From Paralvinella palmiformis (lineage: Eukaryota > Annelida > Polychaeta > Terebellida > Alvinellidae): a stretch of 64,000 nt of DNA. The stretch's first letter is position 1; each line of letters starts with the position of its first letter. The position numbers and the translations under genes were made by a program. Positions 50,749 to 58,419 of the stretch are shown here, in pieces. The stretch lies in the NCBI GenBank assembly GCA_025642065.1, contig JAODUP010000148.1, forward strand, positions 571,001-635,000, given 5' to 3'. Below the pieces are notes generated by a model. The model was not told where the DNA came from, did not search any database, and saw nothing but the letters and a program-made list of their open reading frames with translations.

Positions 50749-51958
50749 GAAATTTTGGAAATTGCAGGCCCAAACTAAACTTAGCTGTCATTAAACTGAA
50801 ATGGATAATTAACCTTTTCGCTTAACCACTTAGAAAAATATTTTGTGATGTACGAGGAACCAAGGTCAGGTGACGGCATGATTATAAATGTATGGATAGA
50901 CTGAAGATGAGTATGGCTTTCCTCTGTAAGAAACTATTTGAAATGAAATATCAGAAACTGGCAGATATCAATATTAAAATGATTATTTAAATAATCACAA
51001 GGTGTGTCAAATTAATAAAGAACAGGGATTTCAAACAGGATATTTATTAAATATGAAATTACTTGTAGGATCTCAAAAATAACACTAATGCGATTGGCTC
51101 CAAAAAATATACCTGTACCTGTTTACATACGTATCTTTTTGGTGCAGCAGCCTCTATGACACCCTTTAGCTACATCACCTCTACATTTGATAACCACAGA
51201 ATAACATAAACCAGTTTTAAGTGCATATAATTTCCATAAGATTACAAAACAATGCACAACATTTTTTTAAATCCAGTTTCTTTCAATACTCAATAAACAG
51301 TTTCCGGGTTTTGCAATGATGCAAGGTCCCCCCCCCAAATAAATTAAATGGCAATGCTTTCAAACTAAAGAGGAGTTATTTGTTGGATTTAAATCACTGC
51401 AAAATAATTGTTTTGTCACTAATTTGATTTTTATGATCATTGCATTAATTTTAATAATTGTTTTGTAAAGATCCATTTATCAATTAACTTGCAATACAAA
51501 AAATTAATTGTTATTTAAAATCAGTTGTTACTTAAGGCTAAGTAATTATTTTTACATTCATTTACAATTGCAGTTAGATTTCAACACCATGAGGTCTAAC
51601 AAGTCATCCTGATCAGTGACGATTCCCTCAAATCTATGACTCGGATGATCTTGGGAGATTAACACAACAGAAGGTGTTAACTGAAGACACGCTGCTTTAA
51701 TGTGGTAAATTGGATTAATTTTGGGATGACCAGACACATGAAGTCATATCTTTTATAACCAATTAGGGATCATTGAGCTAATGGTAGGCATTTGGTGTTT
51801 AGCCAGGATGGGTATAATGATTTCTTTTCTACATTTGGTCTATTACACTACAAACTGAGGAATACACTCAGAATAGACAGGGCAAGAAAACTCGTGTTCA
51901 TCTATAAACTGTTAAACCAATGATCTTGAACTGATTATTTACCTTTCTGGACTAGCTT

Positions 51959-51992
<34 letters not shown>

Positions 51993-53981
51993 TTATATAC
52001 ATATATATATGTGTGTATGCATGTGTGAACATAATATGTATGATTAAGTTTCAAATATCAGTAAAACTATAAAAATGCTGTCATTAGTTTGTGTTCTGAA
52101 ATGTTTGACTGTTGTTTTTAAAATGAATCAATTTAAATTGAAAAAAATCAGATTTGTTGGCAACTATAATTTGTTATGAAAATGGGCAAATATATTACCT
52201 TCTTGGTGTTTTGAAAAATAAATTGGAAAACAGATAATATGTGTAGTGTCACTTCACTGACTTTAATACATGTATGCTATAGGCACAATATATACTTATG
52301 ATATGGCAGCTAATTTTACAGTCCATGCTGAAATTAATTAAAAATGAAAAGAAAATTCCACTGGCAATATTTTGTAACACTAATGGAAGATGGGTACCTA
52401 TTTGCAATTATATCTGATGCAATTGTTACAAATTACAGTAGAATAGTATTGTTTGGAGATTCAAGGGAACTGTAAATTAATTCTACTTAGCAATACTTCC
52501 ACACATTCAAACATCACTTTAACCACTCAACACAGACATCAATCATAGTAAATTTTAAGTAAATTACCATTAATAATAACGTTTTCTTCTACAAACATAA
52601 TATTAATTCATGGGCTTCTTTGTTCTAAGTAATTTTTTTTCACAGGCAATATTATTTCCAGGACATTTCCTGATTTTGTAAAATTCAAAGACATTTCCAG
52701 GACCTGGAAAATGAATTTGTTATTTTCTATGAGGTGTGTAGGAACCTTGCAAGAACAACCAAAAGAGCTTTATTTGATAAAGATTGATAGAAATAATGAC
52801 TTTTGCTAAAAATATTGTACGGTCATTATATATATATATATATATATATATCCTTTATATACAAAATTTGATGCTAAAAGAGGAAGTGTTCTTTTTCCGG
52901 ATTTTTACTTATAATAGTTATATGTAACGAATGTGTATCCAGAGGAACCGAAAATATCTCCATGTGTGTGTGTGTGTGTGTGTGTGTAGGAACATTCCAC
53001 ACATCAGTATTCCAGACACAAAGGTATTCTATTGTAGTCAGAAAAGGACTCTTAGTTTAAGCTTATGTGGGAAAAACCTGACAGAAACTGCTAATTGTAA
53101 TATAAAAAATAAGATGTAAAATGAATATAGTCAAGTTAGTAATCAATTACTTTAACATTTAACCAACCAAGAGAGATTTTTTGTTTAGTCTTGGCACTGG
53201 CCACAGCTGAAAGACATGGCCAAGGTGAAACTGTCTGAACAATACGATCATGAAACATCTCACAGAGACAGGTAACTGAGTGATTTGAACCAAAACTTGG
53301 AAGTCTGCACCACAGTGAACTATAAACTGCGCCACATGAGGGGGGCACTTCCTGTGTGCCCAAAAGTGGCTATAAAACATCAATCTTCAACATCATCTGT
53401 GCTATAATGTATCTACATACACTTAACAAAGTCGGTGTAATTAGCACTGGGTTAGGATAATTACATTGTTATGTGAAACACTTCTCTAAGGATAGCATGG
53501 TGTCTTCCAGTGTGCAACGAATTTATGGTGCCACATCTGAGAATCAAAAAACTACTCTATTTCGTCACCTGGAAGACCAAAGGTTAATGACAGAACCAAT
53601 TAAAATGTTAACGCTCATTAAATATGCAATTCTTATGCACATTAAATATTAAGTCATATATAAAGCTCATTAACTATACAAACAAGCAAGTCACACAGGT
53701 AAATGCATTACCAACACTGGTATGGTGGAAAATGATAGGTTAGTTTGACCCCTGTCTTCTTTTATAAAATATTTAAATTTGTTAGATTTTAATAGAGTTT
53801 ACCAAATACTATGCATAATTTCAGGGGAAAAAAATCCAGACTCTGCTTATTTACTCTTATTTAATTTTATGAATTTTCCAGACTCTATGCTTATTCATCA
53901 TCCTCTATTTATTCAAAACTTGAGAGGATGATGACTCACCACTTGTTGCTCTACACAAGCACTCTCCTCTTCAAATTCCAT
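29644..53981 (-). CDS. Bcl-2-like / TIR / TRADD-N-like / ankyrin multidomain gene, 15 coding exons
   Basis: This is a spliced gene model built by hand. Coding exons, high to low: 53940-53981, 49550-49583, 49128-49238, 48890-48978, 48577-48705, 47048-47149, 44214-44259, 42117-42593, 40095-40385, 37904-37999, 37459-37711, 34519-34773, 32732-34429, 30218-30323, 29644-29798. All junctions are GT-AG and every phase matches, giving about 1,294 residues if one base missing from an A-run is allowed for. Domains: Bcl-2 fold about 26-169, TIR-like about 192-325, helical linker 344-440, TRADD-N-like alpha/beta segment about 470-556, unidentified region 557-800, ankyrin repeats about 800-1190, tail to 1294. 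No signal peptide or terminal membrane anchor is visible, so a cytosolic scaffold or sensor is likely. Function is inferred from domains only. The main doubt is whether the Bcl-2 part and the TIR-ankyrin part are one transcript. Confidence 0.6.
30030..30153 (-). repeat. Interspersed repeat family C with (TTA)n tail
   Basis: ATTATTTGGGGTAT, CAGTGCCTTTG, GCTCCTG(T/C)TAGTA and an (ATT)n run (30118-30153) match the copies at 59,015 and 60,228. Confidence 0.65.
30218..30323 (-). CDS. Exon 14, C-terminal helical segment
   Basis: A 106-bp exon (acceptor GACTGCAG, donor GTAAGC) in phase 0 encodes residues 1209-1243, including KMKLSDEELSELRSNGVD. The sequence is helical and charged. It follows exon 13 in phase only when the shifted frame after the A-run is used, which independently supports that frame. 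Confidence 0.75.
30324..32731. other. Intron between exons 14 and 13
   Basis: It holds a (TA)n run at 30,480-30,514, a MITE (31,917-32,283) and a short element end AGGGTGGACTATCCCTTTAA near 31,848. No further exon is needed, because phases of the flanking exons match. Confidence 0.6.
31917..32283 (+). mobile_element. AATTCC-rich MITE, reference copy
   Basis: The ends are imperfect inverted repeats: CAGACATGGGGTGAATTC at left and the inverse of CTGACACAGGGTCAATTCC at right. The inside is a quasi-repetitive array of (T)GGAATTG words around a core ACTTGGAATAGGTACTCAG. No coding sequence is present. Confidence 0.6.
32732..34429 (-). CDS. Exon 13, ankyrin-repeat array
   Basis: The largest exon (1,698 bp; acceptor ATTCTTTGCAG, donor AAG|GTTTGT) encodes residues 642-1208. 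A helical region (including TLEQLLRKAQVVGGLAKNII) precedes ankyrin repeats that begin about residue 800. Recognisable cores are MPALHKACLKG, RGRTPLLNAAANND, MTPLMLAAWKNQ and STPLHMAAMWGN. An insert of about 80 residues, rich in Arg and Lys, separates early from late repeats. The frame breaks at a run of seven A on the coding strand (32829-32835). Before it the protein reads NVDLNKK; after it the next frame reads EEDKTALDVAEANEHQSVV, which completes the last repeat. One missing base explains this. Confidence 0.9.
32829..32835 (-). other. Frameshift site in a seven-A homopolymer
   Basis: Seven T on the plus strand (A on the coding strand) mark the point where the ankyrin reading frame changes. 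Eight A would keep the repeat and the exon 14 phase intact. A sequencing or assembly slip is the simplest explanation; a real allele is possible. Confidence 0.75.
34519..34773 (-). CDS. Exon 12, unidentified conserved-looking region
   Basis: A 255-bp exon (acceptor TTTATGCCAG, donor AA|GTAAAT) encodes residues 557-641. Parts such as KSQSIIHRIVEHNVPISV and RNYITDERSTAILLSQL look like ordered globular protein. Entry phase 2 and exit phase 2 both fit. The exon would be skippable in frame (255 bp), since exon 11 also ends in phase 2, so an isoform without it is possible. I cannot name the domain. Confidence 0.6.
35480..35806 (-). mobile_element. tRNA-derived SINE, family B
   Basis: The right end is tRNA-like on the minus strand (GATGGTGCAGTTAGTTAGAG, then GGGTCGCCAGTTCAAGG). 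The body contains GTATACTGGGTGGAAACAGG and GCGCTATATAAACACA. The left end is an (ATT)n tail. Confidence 0.65.
37280..37375 (+). repeat. Left arm of a 96-bp inverted repeat
   Basis: From TATTCTTTGTTGCTGAAAGC to GGGCGAAGAGACAT. It matches the inverse of 39954-40049 at all but about one base. Confidence 0.9.
37459..37711 (-). CDS. Exon 11, TRADD-N-like alpha/beta domain
   Basis: A 253-bp exon encodes residues 473-556: strands (YVNLSIFQVKNIHIV and YMILEVILE), a helix with KVERILTSYKNGQFLSMF, then a final strand and helix WLVIIDEDRAVQLIATL. This order, with the 'Y..G.L..M' helix, resembles the ferredoxin-like N-terminal domain of TRADD and similar domains in invertebrate death-domain and ankyrin proteins. 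That assignment is an inference by eye. The acceptor ATATAG has a weak pyrimidine tract but is the one that gives the right phase. A stronger-looking TTTCAG lies 26 bases downstream. Confidence 0.6.
37904..37999 (-). CDS. Exon 10, start of the alpha/beta domain
   Basis: A 96-bp exon between GATGTCACAG and GTATTG encodes residues 441-472 (from GFGGSTCLHALTSG to IREIFA). It enters and leaves in phase 1 and restores continuity between exons 9 and 11, which otherwise do not fit. It lies, with exon 11, between two long inverted repeats. Confidence 0.55.
38673..38855 (+). other. Acidic short open frame inside an intron
   Basis: A 60-codon plus-strand frame from an ATG has an acidic, proline-containing composition (NPSDDEPELDLEPRTKDV). 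It lacks a recognisable domain, and no splice partners are evident. It lies in the inverted-repeat-flanked block, so it may be a transposon remnant or chance. Confidence 0.15.
39646..39832 (-). mobile_element. tRNA-derived SINE, family A
   Basis: Head at right (GGTCTAGTTGGTAGCTCGTT), family body and CATCATCGTC tail. Confidence 0.75.
39954..40049 (-). repeat. Right arm of a 96-bp inverted repeat
   Basis: Inverse of the arm at 37280-37375. Exons 10 and 11 lie between the arms. Confidence 0.9.
40095..40385 (-). CDS. Exon 9, charged helical linker
   Basis: A 291-bp exon (acceptor ATTACTTGTAG, donor GTAATC) encodes residues 344-440. It begins with charged, helix-prone sequence rich in Leu, Glu and Lys (EQDELIVDLKRQAKAMLE), then a mixed segment with SGSAIVC and KILNLAIF. 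Entry and exit are phase 1 and both fit the neighbours. An internal GTACAG could serve as an earlier donor but would not fit exon 10. I do not recognise the domain. Confidence 0.6.
40765..40807. repeat. (TA)n microsatellite
   Basis: About 21 TA units in the intron between exons 9 and 8. Confidence 0.95.
41287..41949 (+). mobile_element. hAT-like nonautonomous element, copy 2
   Basis: Terminal inverted repeats CAGTGTTGCCTCTAGG and the inverse of CCCCAGAAGCAACACTG bound a 663-bp non-coding element. Flanking octamers TACTATTA and TATTATGA agree at six of eight positions, consistent with the 8-bp duplication of hAT elements. Confidence 0.7.
42008..42088. repeat. (CT)n followed by (CA)n microsatellite
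   Basis: About 15 CT units, a short bridge and 20 CA units directly downstream of the exon 8 donor. Confidence 0.95.
42117..42593 (-). CDS. Exon 8, TIR-like domain
   Basis: A 477-bp exon with acceptor TTTGTCTTTCACAG and donor GTAAGT encodes residues 185-343. The beta/alpha alternation of a TIR domain is visible: strand HFFFFLF, helix GRLINEIVSGL, strand PVVFLC, strand TAVFVLFLTS, then LVPIEL followed by IPSSLRRFTTV, which resembles box 2/3-side sequence of MyD88 (LIPIKY and FPSILRFITV). A glutamate in SCYEAI (Glu270) sits near the position of the catalytic Glu of SARM1-type TIRs, though the alignment is by eye. The classical BB-loop Pro-Gly is not evident. The domain could be a TIR adaptor or an NADase; sequence alone does not decide. 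Confidence 0.7.
42931..43726. mobile_element. Possible DNA element with TACCGTA ends, containing a SINE
   Basis: TACCGTATGCACATGGACAA at left resembles the inverse of the right end (TACCGTACTCACGCGAATAA). Inside, 'CCTTATTCAAG(C/T)A' and 'TTATTCAAGCAGAGG' occur near both ends. Confidence 0.4.
43277..43453 (-). mobile_element. tRNA-derived SINE, family A
   Basis: Family body and tail are clear; the head is shortened. CCATTATATCACAT occurs on both sides (43263-43276 and 43454-43467) as a target-site duplication. Confidence 0.8.
43735..43860 (-). mobile_element. AATTCC-rich MITE fragment
   Basis: CAATTCCAATTCC words and the end GGAATTGACCATGTCTG match the family at 31,917. Confidence 0.6.
44023..44051. 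repeat. (TA)n microsatellite
   Basis: About 14 TA units next to (CA)n. Confidence 0.95.
44214..44259 (-). CDS. Exon 7, 46 bp, joins the Bcl-2 and TIR parts
   Basis: Acceptor TCTAATTTCAG and donor GTAGGT bound 46 bp that read KKLKASKPYSMRSAI plus one base. The entry phase matches exon 6 and the exit phase matches exon 8, where Asp185 is completed. It contains an in-frame ATG (Met180), so it could instead hold the start codon of a separate TIR-ankyrin gene. No typical Bcl-2 C-terminal anchor exon was recognised between this exon and exon 6. Confidence 0.5.
44722..44752. repeat. (TA)n microsatellite
   Basis: About 15 TA units. Confidence 0.95.
46073..46631 (+). CDS. Possible small two-exon gene or gene fragment nested in an intron
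   Basis: On the strand opposite the main gene, an open stretch to 46351 ends CATTGTGACAG|GTAATA. A second segment after TCAATCCCTGCAG (46484-46631) joins it in phase, giving Asp at the junction, and runs to TGA at 46629-46631. The first part holds GIKLLFDSTANYN and NYSGCIVCTNCRPFLADM with three cysteines. The second has TLAGLAERAPENNDPIL and LKLGNEVIINCDNSFKI. Upstream, a different frame is open from about 46073 (YSCSEVEWGFTQMKF) and meets the first part at a run of seven G, so a one-base slip may be present there too. I do not recognise the family; a transposon-derived fragment is possible. Confidence 0.35.
47048..47149 (-). CDS. Exon 6, BH2 segment ending at the conserved GGW
   Basis: A 102-bp phase 0 exon encodes residues 136-169. 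It ends in HVAAWILKQGGW, a clear BH2 motif (compare WIQDQGGW in Bax). The intron falls directly after the final Trp (TGG|GTAAGG), the position I recall as a conserved intron in animal Bcl-2-family genes. Of two acceptors four bases apart, CAGTCAG|CCC keeps phase 0 with exon 5. Confidence 0.7.
47474..47645 (+). mobile_element. tRNA-derived SINE, family A
   Basis: Head CCTCCATGGTCTAACTGGTA, body GAGGTCACTCAGCCCATTTA, tail replaced after GTGGCCACATTT. Confidence 0.7.
48577..48705 (-). CDS. Exon 5, BH1 segment
   Basis: A 129-bp exon in phase 0 on both sides encodes residues 93-135. The second half, KSWSAVVSLVSLFFLLAQ, has the BH1 pattern of a tryptophan followed by an amphipathic hydrophobic helix, as in NWGRVVAL of Bax. 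The conserved Asn-Trp-Gly-Arg is SWSA here, so the Gly and Arg that shape the BH3-binding groove in family members are absent. Spacing from the BH3-like segment matches Bax. Confidence 0.65.
48890..48978 (-). CDS. Exon 4, BH3-like segment
   Basis: An 89-bp exon (acceptor TTGCATTTCAG, donor GTATTT) encodes residues 63-92. The stretch KKISKIILTEVDNCVD (about 70-85) lines up with the Bax BH3 helix, keeping hydrophobic spacing and the key aspartate (Asp81). The small glycine normally just before that aspartate is Val here. A second possible donor (GTCAAG) lies seven bases upstream but would break the phase with exon 5. Confidence 0.6.
49128..49238 (-). CDS. Exon 3, N-terminal helix region of the Bcl-2-like fold
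   Basis: Acceptor TTACTGCAG and donor GTAAGG bound 111 bp. The product, about residues 26-62, has a hydrophobic amphipathic helix (VNQAVTLIAIMLKFRL) followed by a polar loop with a serine cluster (SENSSS). By position this matches helix 1 and the loop before BH3 in Bax/Bok-type proteins. It ends in phase 1, and exon 4 supplies the two bases that complete Asp63. Confidence 0.6.
49318..49347. repeat. (CA)n microsatellite
   Basis: About 15 CA units in the intron between exons 3 and 2. Confidence 0.95.
49550..49583 (-). CDS. Exon 2, 34 bp, before the Bcl-2 fold
   Basis: A small exon between CCCACAG and GTATGA. It reads LSEPGNWKIEQ in phase 0 and ends after one base of the next codon, which exon 3 completes as Val. 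It is too short to be convincing alone. The support is that its entry and exit phases both fit the flanking exons. Confidence 0.45.
49584..53939. other. Intron between exons 2 and 1
   Basis: It is AT-rich, with (TA)n tracts at 50,012-50,048, 50,717-50,747, 51,959-51,991 and 52,826-52,852, a (TG)n run near 52,963-52,986 and SINE pieces at 53,205-53,395, where a tRNA-like head and a family A tail face each other. No exon was found. Confidence 0.5.
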
Positions 53982-53990
53982 TTTTCGATT
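53940..53990 (-). CDS. Exon 1 of the Bcl-2/TIR/ankyrin gene, with probable start codon
   Basis: The exon follows a good acceptor (TTCTGTTGCAG) and ends at a strong donor (GTG|GTGAGT). An ATG at 53981-53979 in a favourable context (AAAAATGG) opens 14 residues beginning MEFEEESACVEQQV, and the exon ends in phase 0. The acceptor in front of it means at least one more exon lies upstream, past 53,990; I did not find it. The nine exon bases before the ATG contain no stop, so a more distal start cannot be excluded. The acidic N-terminus precedes helix 1 of the Bcl-2 fold. Confidence 0.5.
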
Positions 53991-54621
53991 CTGCAACAGA
54001 AACACAAATAGTAATAATTTTTTATATATTATTACATATTATAAATTTAGGCTCCTTCATTCGACCAGTTTTGGTACCTTCTTCAAAAGCCACCATTCAA
54101 ATCTATCATACAATTTAACATGTATGCCTTTATGAACAAGAAAAAATATAATAATAAAAAGGATATCTGTAATACGAGATTCAGTCAAATGTTTTTTGAG
54201 GTCTAACTCTAAGGTATCAAAACACAAAATGGTTTGGTAACGAATCATGTATTTAGATGACAACCATTACTTGGTAGAGTACTAAATAACACACAATGCA
54301 GAGGTACAATGTATTGAATGTAAACTGAGCTGAGGAAAATCAGAAGTAGACTGGCCAGTTTTGAGGTGAAGTGAATTTTTCCAGGCAATTTCAATTATTG
54401 TTTCTTGTAAACTCTTCAAAAAAAGGGGGGGGGGGAAATATGTCTAGATATTGGCAGTCTCCCGTGTGTTATCACACAAACTTGTGCCACCATTTAATCA
54501 CGATCGGATCATATTTTCAACAAAGAATTAGAACAACTTAGCTAAGCTACATCCAGTGCAGATGTTAAGAATCTCATCAAGTCATCATATGACTTCCGGT
54601 TGTGTACAGCCGTAACAGATG

Positions 54622-54775
54622 ATTGTGTAGACTGTGCCGAACGACCCCCAAAGGTAATGATGCAAAGTCAAAGACGAAATGACCTTCAGATATGCCCACG
54701 CCGAGATTCGTACACAGGCGATAGTGATCTGAGGCCCAACACGCTATCACTAGACAACGGAGGCTCCCCGCCCAT
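54622..54775 (-). mobile_element. SINE, family A, diverged (copy 1 of the duplication)
   Basis: GGGTCGTTCGGCACAGTCT, GACTTTGCATCATTACCTTT and a damaged B-box (TGTACGAATCTCGG) on the minus strand. The same piece is at 56,596-56,749. Confidence 0.6.
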
Positions 54776-54795
54776 CAGCAACGGTCTGGGGTATC

Positions 54796-55997
54796 AGCAT
54801 TAACATGACAAGACGAGATCAACATCATTCCAAGATTCTTGACTACATTTCAAACTGTGAGGACTGGCACCGACGACTGCCATTCTACCAGCCAGTTAAC
54901 TTGCTCCACCCAGAGGCAAGCTTGGTGGATGTGCATATGCATGCACAATTGATTGCTGACGAAAAATTGAAGCGGGTGCAATGAATCAAATATAAAAATC
55001 ACCAGACGAAGATCTTTGCATTGTCGGATGATTATGTTGTGAACAAATTGGACGGAAAGGAGCTATACTCGGTGAGATCAGTAACATCTATAAAGCATCC
55101 ACACAGGTTTAAACTGTAACTGCATGTATATCGGTATATATTGAATTGTAGTCGCCCAAGATGCTGGGTTACTATTAACCACAACTCGCTGTTTTTGGAC
55201 TGACAAGAAATCATGTACTAAGTCGAGCGACTTTCCTTAATCCTGATGTATACAGACAGAAACCCATGTTGGGCACGAGTGTTCCGGTAGTACAGTGATT
55301 AAGACATTGCGCTGCAAGACTGCAAGTTGTGTACGAATCTGTCACATACATGTGTTTGTGGGCTAGAGACAGAGGAAGGTATGACGACCAGGGCCAACAT
55401 CTTCGGAGAAAACTTATTATTCCAGGTGGAATCAAGTTGCCCCCATCATTATGGATGAAGATGTGGCTGAGTTTGGAAGGGCCTTTCTGAGTACAGCTTA
55501 AGCCCCTCTGGCTCTTCCATGTTCTGAGAAGTTTCGTGCCGAAGGCAGATACCTTATCAGGTGTCTGGAATCATGTCCAGAGAGAGAGAGAGAGAGCTGG
55601 TGTTGGAGCTGGAGAGAGAGATCTTATATGCCATCTGATATACACAAGATGTTCAGATGGATAGGACGCTGTTTATGCTGAACTGATTGAGTACTGCTTG
55701 GATGCAGTCCTGACCCACTTCAACACTAACAGTAATATTCATTCCATGAAAGACGATTTAGTTCAGGCACTAAAAGTTCAAATCTTAACATTAAGTGAGA
55801 TAACAGACAACTGTCCAGAGGGTATTAATGCGAAGGTGAAAAGTGTTGGTAAAGCATGCCACACTGGAGATGTCATGAACGAACTTCACAGCTTTTCTTC
55901 GCGGAATAGTTCTGATGTGGCTCTTGATACAGCACCTTCAGGCATGGCAATGTTAGCAGCAATCAGAATTATAGTCTTGACATCTGAAAATAAATGA
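54796..55997 (+). pseudogene. Decayed coding sequence in repeat copy 1, unidentified
   Basis: From an ATG near 54,804 the frame reads SKILDYISNCEDWHRRLPFY and HPEASLVDVHMHAQLIADEK, meets TGA, then continues KIFALSDDYVVNKLDGKEL. A further piece begins MDEDVAEFGRAFLSTA (55,450), and KFRAEGRYLIRCLESC follows a stop. A last open part (55,686-55,997) reads ELIEYCLDAVLTHFN and then LTLSEITDNCPEGINAKV to a stop. Intervening SINE and (GA)n sequence, stops and frame changes show a dead gene. I do not recognise the family. Confidence 0.35.
55275..55430 (+). mobile_element. tRNA-like SINE head within the duplication
   Basis: GGTAGTACAGTGATTAAGAC followed by GTGTACGAATC has the spacing of A and B boxes. 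The matching region in copy 2 is at 57,249-57,404. Confidence 0.45.
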
Positions 55998-56079
55998 GTT
56001 AACGATGCTATAAATATTATATAAATGACCCTATATTTATGTTGCTGAAGACATTTTAAGCTACATTATGTTTTACCAG

Positions 56080-58053
56080 TCATACAATTTAACATGTATG
56101 CCTTTATGAACAAGAAAAAATATAATAATAAAAAGGATATCTGTAATACGAGATTCAGTCAAATGTTTTTTGAGGTCTAACTCTAAGGTATCAAAACACA
56201 AAATGGTTTGGTAACGAATCATGTATTTAGATGATAACCATTACTTGGTAGAGTACTAAATAACACACAATGCAGAGGTACAATGTATTGAATGTAAACT
56301 GAGCTGAGGAAAATCAGAAGTAGACTGGCCAGTTTTGAGGTGAAGTGAATTTTTCCAGGCAATTTCAATTATTGTTTCTTGTAAACTCTTCAAAAAAAGG
56401 GGGGGGGGGAAATATGTCTAGATATTGGCAGTCTCCCGTGTGTTATCACACAAACTTGTGCCACCATTTAATCACGATCGGATCATATTTTCAACAAAGA
56501 ATTAGAACAACTTAGCTAAGCTACATCCAGTGCAGATGTTAAGAATCTCATCAAGTCATCATATGACTTCCGGTTGTGTACAGCCGTAACAGATGATTGT
56601 GTAGACTGTGCCGAACGACCCCCAAAGGTAATGATGCAAAGTCAAAGACGAAATGACCTTCAGATATGCCCACGCCGAGATTCGTACACAGGCGATAGTG
56701 ATCTGAGGCCCAACACGCTATCACTAGACAACGGAGGCTCCCCGCCCATCAGCAACGGTCTGGGGTATCAGCATTAACATGACAAGACGAGATCAACATC
56801 ATTCCAAGATTCTTGACTACATTTCAAACTGTGAGGACTGGCACCGACGACTGCCATTCTACCAGCCAGTTAACTTGCTCCACCCAGAGGCAAGCTTGGT
56901 GGATGTGCATATGCATGCACAATTGATTGCTGACGAAAAATTGAAGCGGGTGCAATGAATCAAATATAAAAATCACCAGACGAAGATCTTTGCATTGTCG
57001 GATGATTATGTTGTGAACAAATTGGACGGAAAGGAGCTATACTCGGTGAGATCAGTAACATCTATAAAGCATCCACACAGGTTTAAACTGTAACTGCATG
57101 TATATCGGTATATATTGAATTGTAGTCGCCCAAGATGCTGGGTTACTATTAACCACAACTCGCTGTTTTTGGACTGACAAGAAATCATGTACTAAGTCGA
57201 GCGACTTTCCTTAATCCTGATGTATACAGACAGAAACCCATGTTGGGCACGAGTGTTCCGGTAGTACAGTGATTAAGACATTGCGCTGCAAGACTGCAAG
57301 TTGTGTACGAATCTGTCACATACATGTGTTTGTGGGCTAGAGACAGAGGAAGGTATGACGACCAGGGCCAACATCTTCGGAGAAAACTTATTATTCCAGG
57401 TGGAATCAAGTTGCCCCCATCATTATGGATGAAGATGTGGCTGAGTTTGGAAGGGCCTTTCTGAGTACAGCTTAAGCCCCTCTGGCTCTTCCATGTTCTG
57501 AGAAGTTTCGTGCCGAAGGCAGATACCTTATCAGGTGTCTGGAATCATGTCCAGAGAGAGAGAGAGAGAGCTGGTGTTGGAGCTGGAGAGAGAGATCTTA
57601 TATGCCATCTGATATACACAAGATGTTCAGATGGATAGGACGCTGTTTATGCTGAACTGATTGAGTACTGCTTGGATGCAGTCCTGACCCACTTCAACAC
57701 TAACAGTAATATTCATTCCATGAAAGACGATTTAGTTCAGGCACTAAAAGTTCAAATCTTAACATTAAGTGAGATAACAGACAACTGTCCAGAGGGTATT
57801 AATGCGAAGGTGAAAAGTGTTGGTAAAGCATGCCACACTGGAGATGTCATGAACGAACTTCACAGCTTTTCTTCGCGGAATAGTTCTGATGTGGCTCTTG
57901 ATACAGCACCTTCAGGCATGGCAATGTTAGCAGCAATCAGAATTATAGTCTTGACATCTGAAAATAAATGAGTTAACGATGCTATAAATATTATATAAAT
58001 GACCCTATATTTATGTTGCTGAAGACATTTTAAGCTACATTATGTTTTACCAG
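56080..58053. repeat. Direct repeat of 1,974 bp, copy 2
   Basis: Tandem to copy 1. After its end TCAT recurs before the sequences diverge, giving a four-base overlap at the junction. Confidence 0.95.
56770..57971 (+). pseudogene. Decayed coding sequence in repeat copy 2
   Basis: The same stops, frame changes and open pieces as in copy 1, shifted by 1,974 bp. The shared defects show that decay came before the duplication. Confidence 0.35.
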
Positions 58054-58419
58054 TCATTTTTATGAAGAAGAATAAATTTAATTGGTTCACATTAGACAAG
58101 TGATACAAGAAATTATAATATAGAAACATTTATAATATAATGCAAACTGAGACTGTTTGAAGCCAGTTACAATAACAAAACCAGCAGGAAAAAAGGAGTT
58201 GAACCTCATTTTTGAATTTCAAAAAAAAAATGTTTTTAATAAATATCAAAACAGTGTAAGAGGATTTAATCATTACTGTCAGTCTTTGTAATGAGTGTTA
58301 ACACACCTCGCATTACTTGCAGAGTGGGACAACATTTCAGCTTTAATCTGCTTTTTCAGCATATATTGACAAATTAATGAATTTTTTAGCACAATAACTC
58401 TAGCAATGATGGAGTCACA

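Larger units (their letters stand above)
54106..56079. repeat. Direct repeat of 1,974 bp, copy 1
   Basis: From TCATACAATTTAACATGTAT to ATTATGTTTTACCAG. The next copy starts immediately and is almost identical; I noticed one substitution (GATGACAACC against GATGATAACC). Confidence 0.95.
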
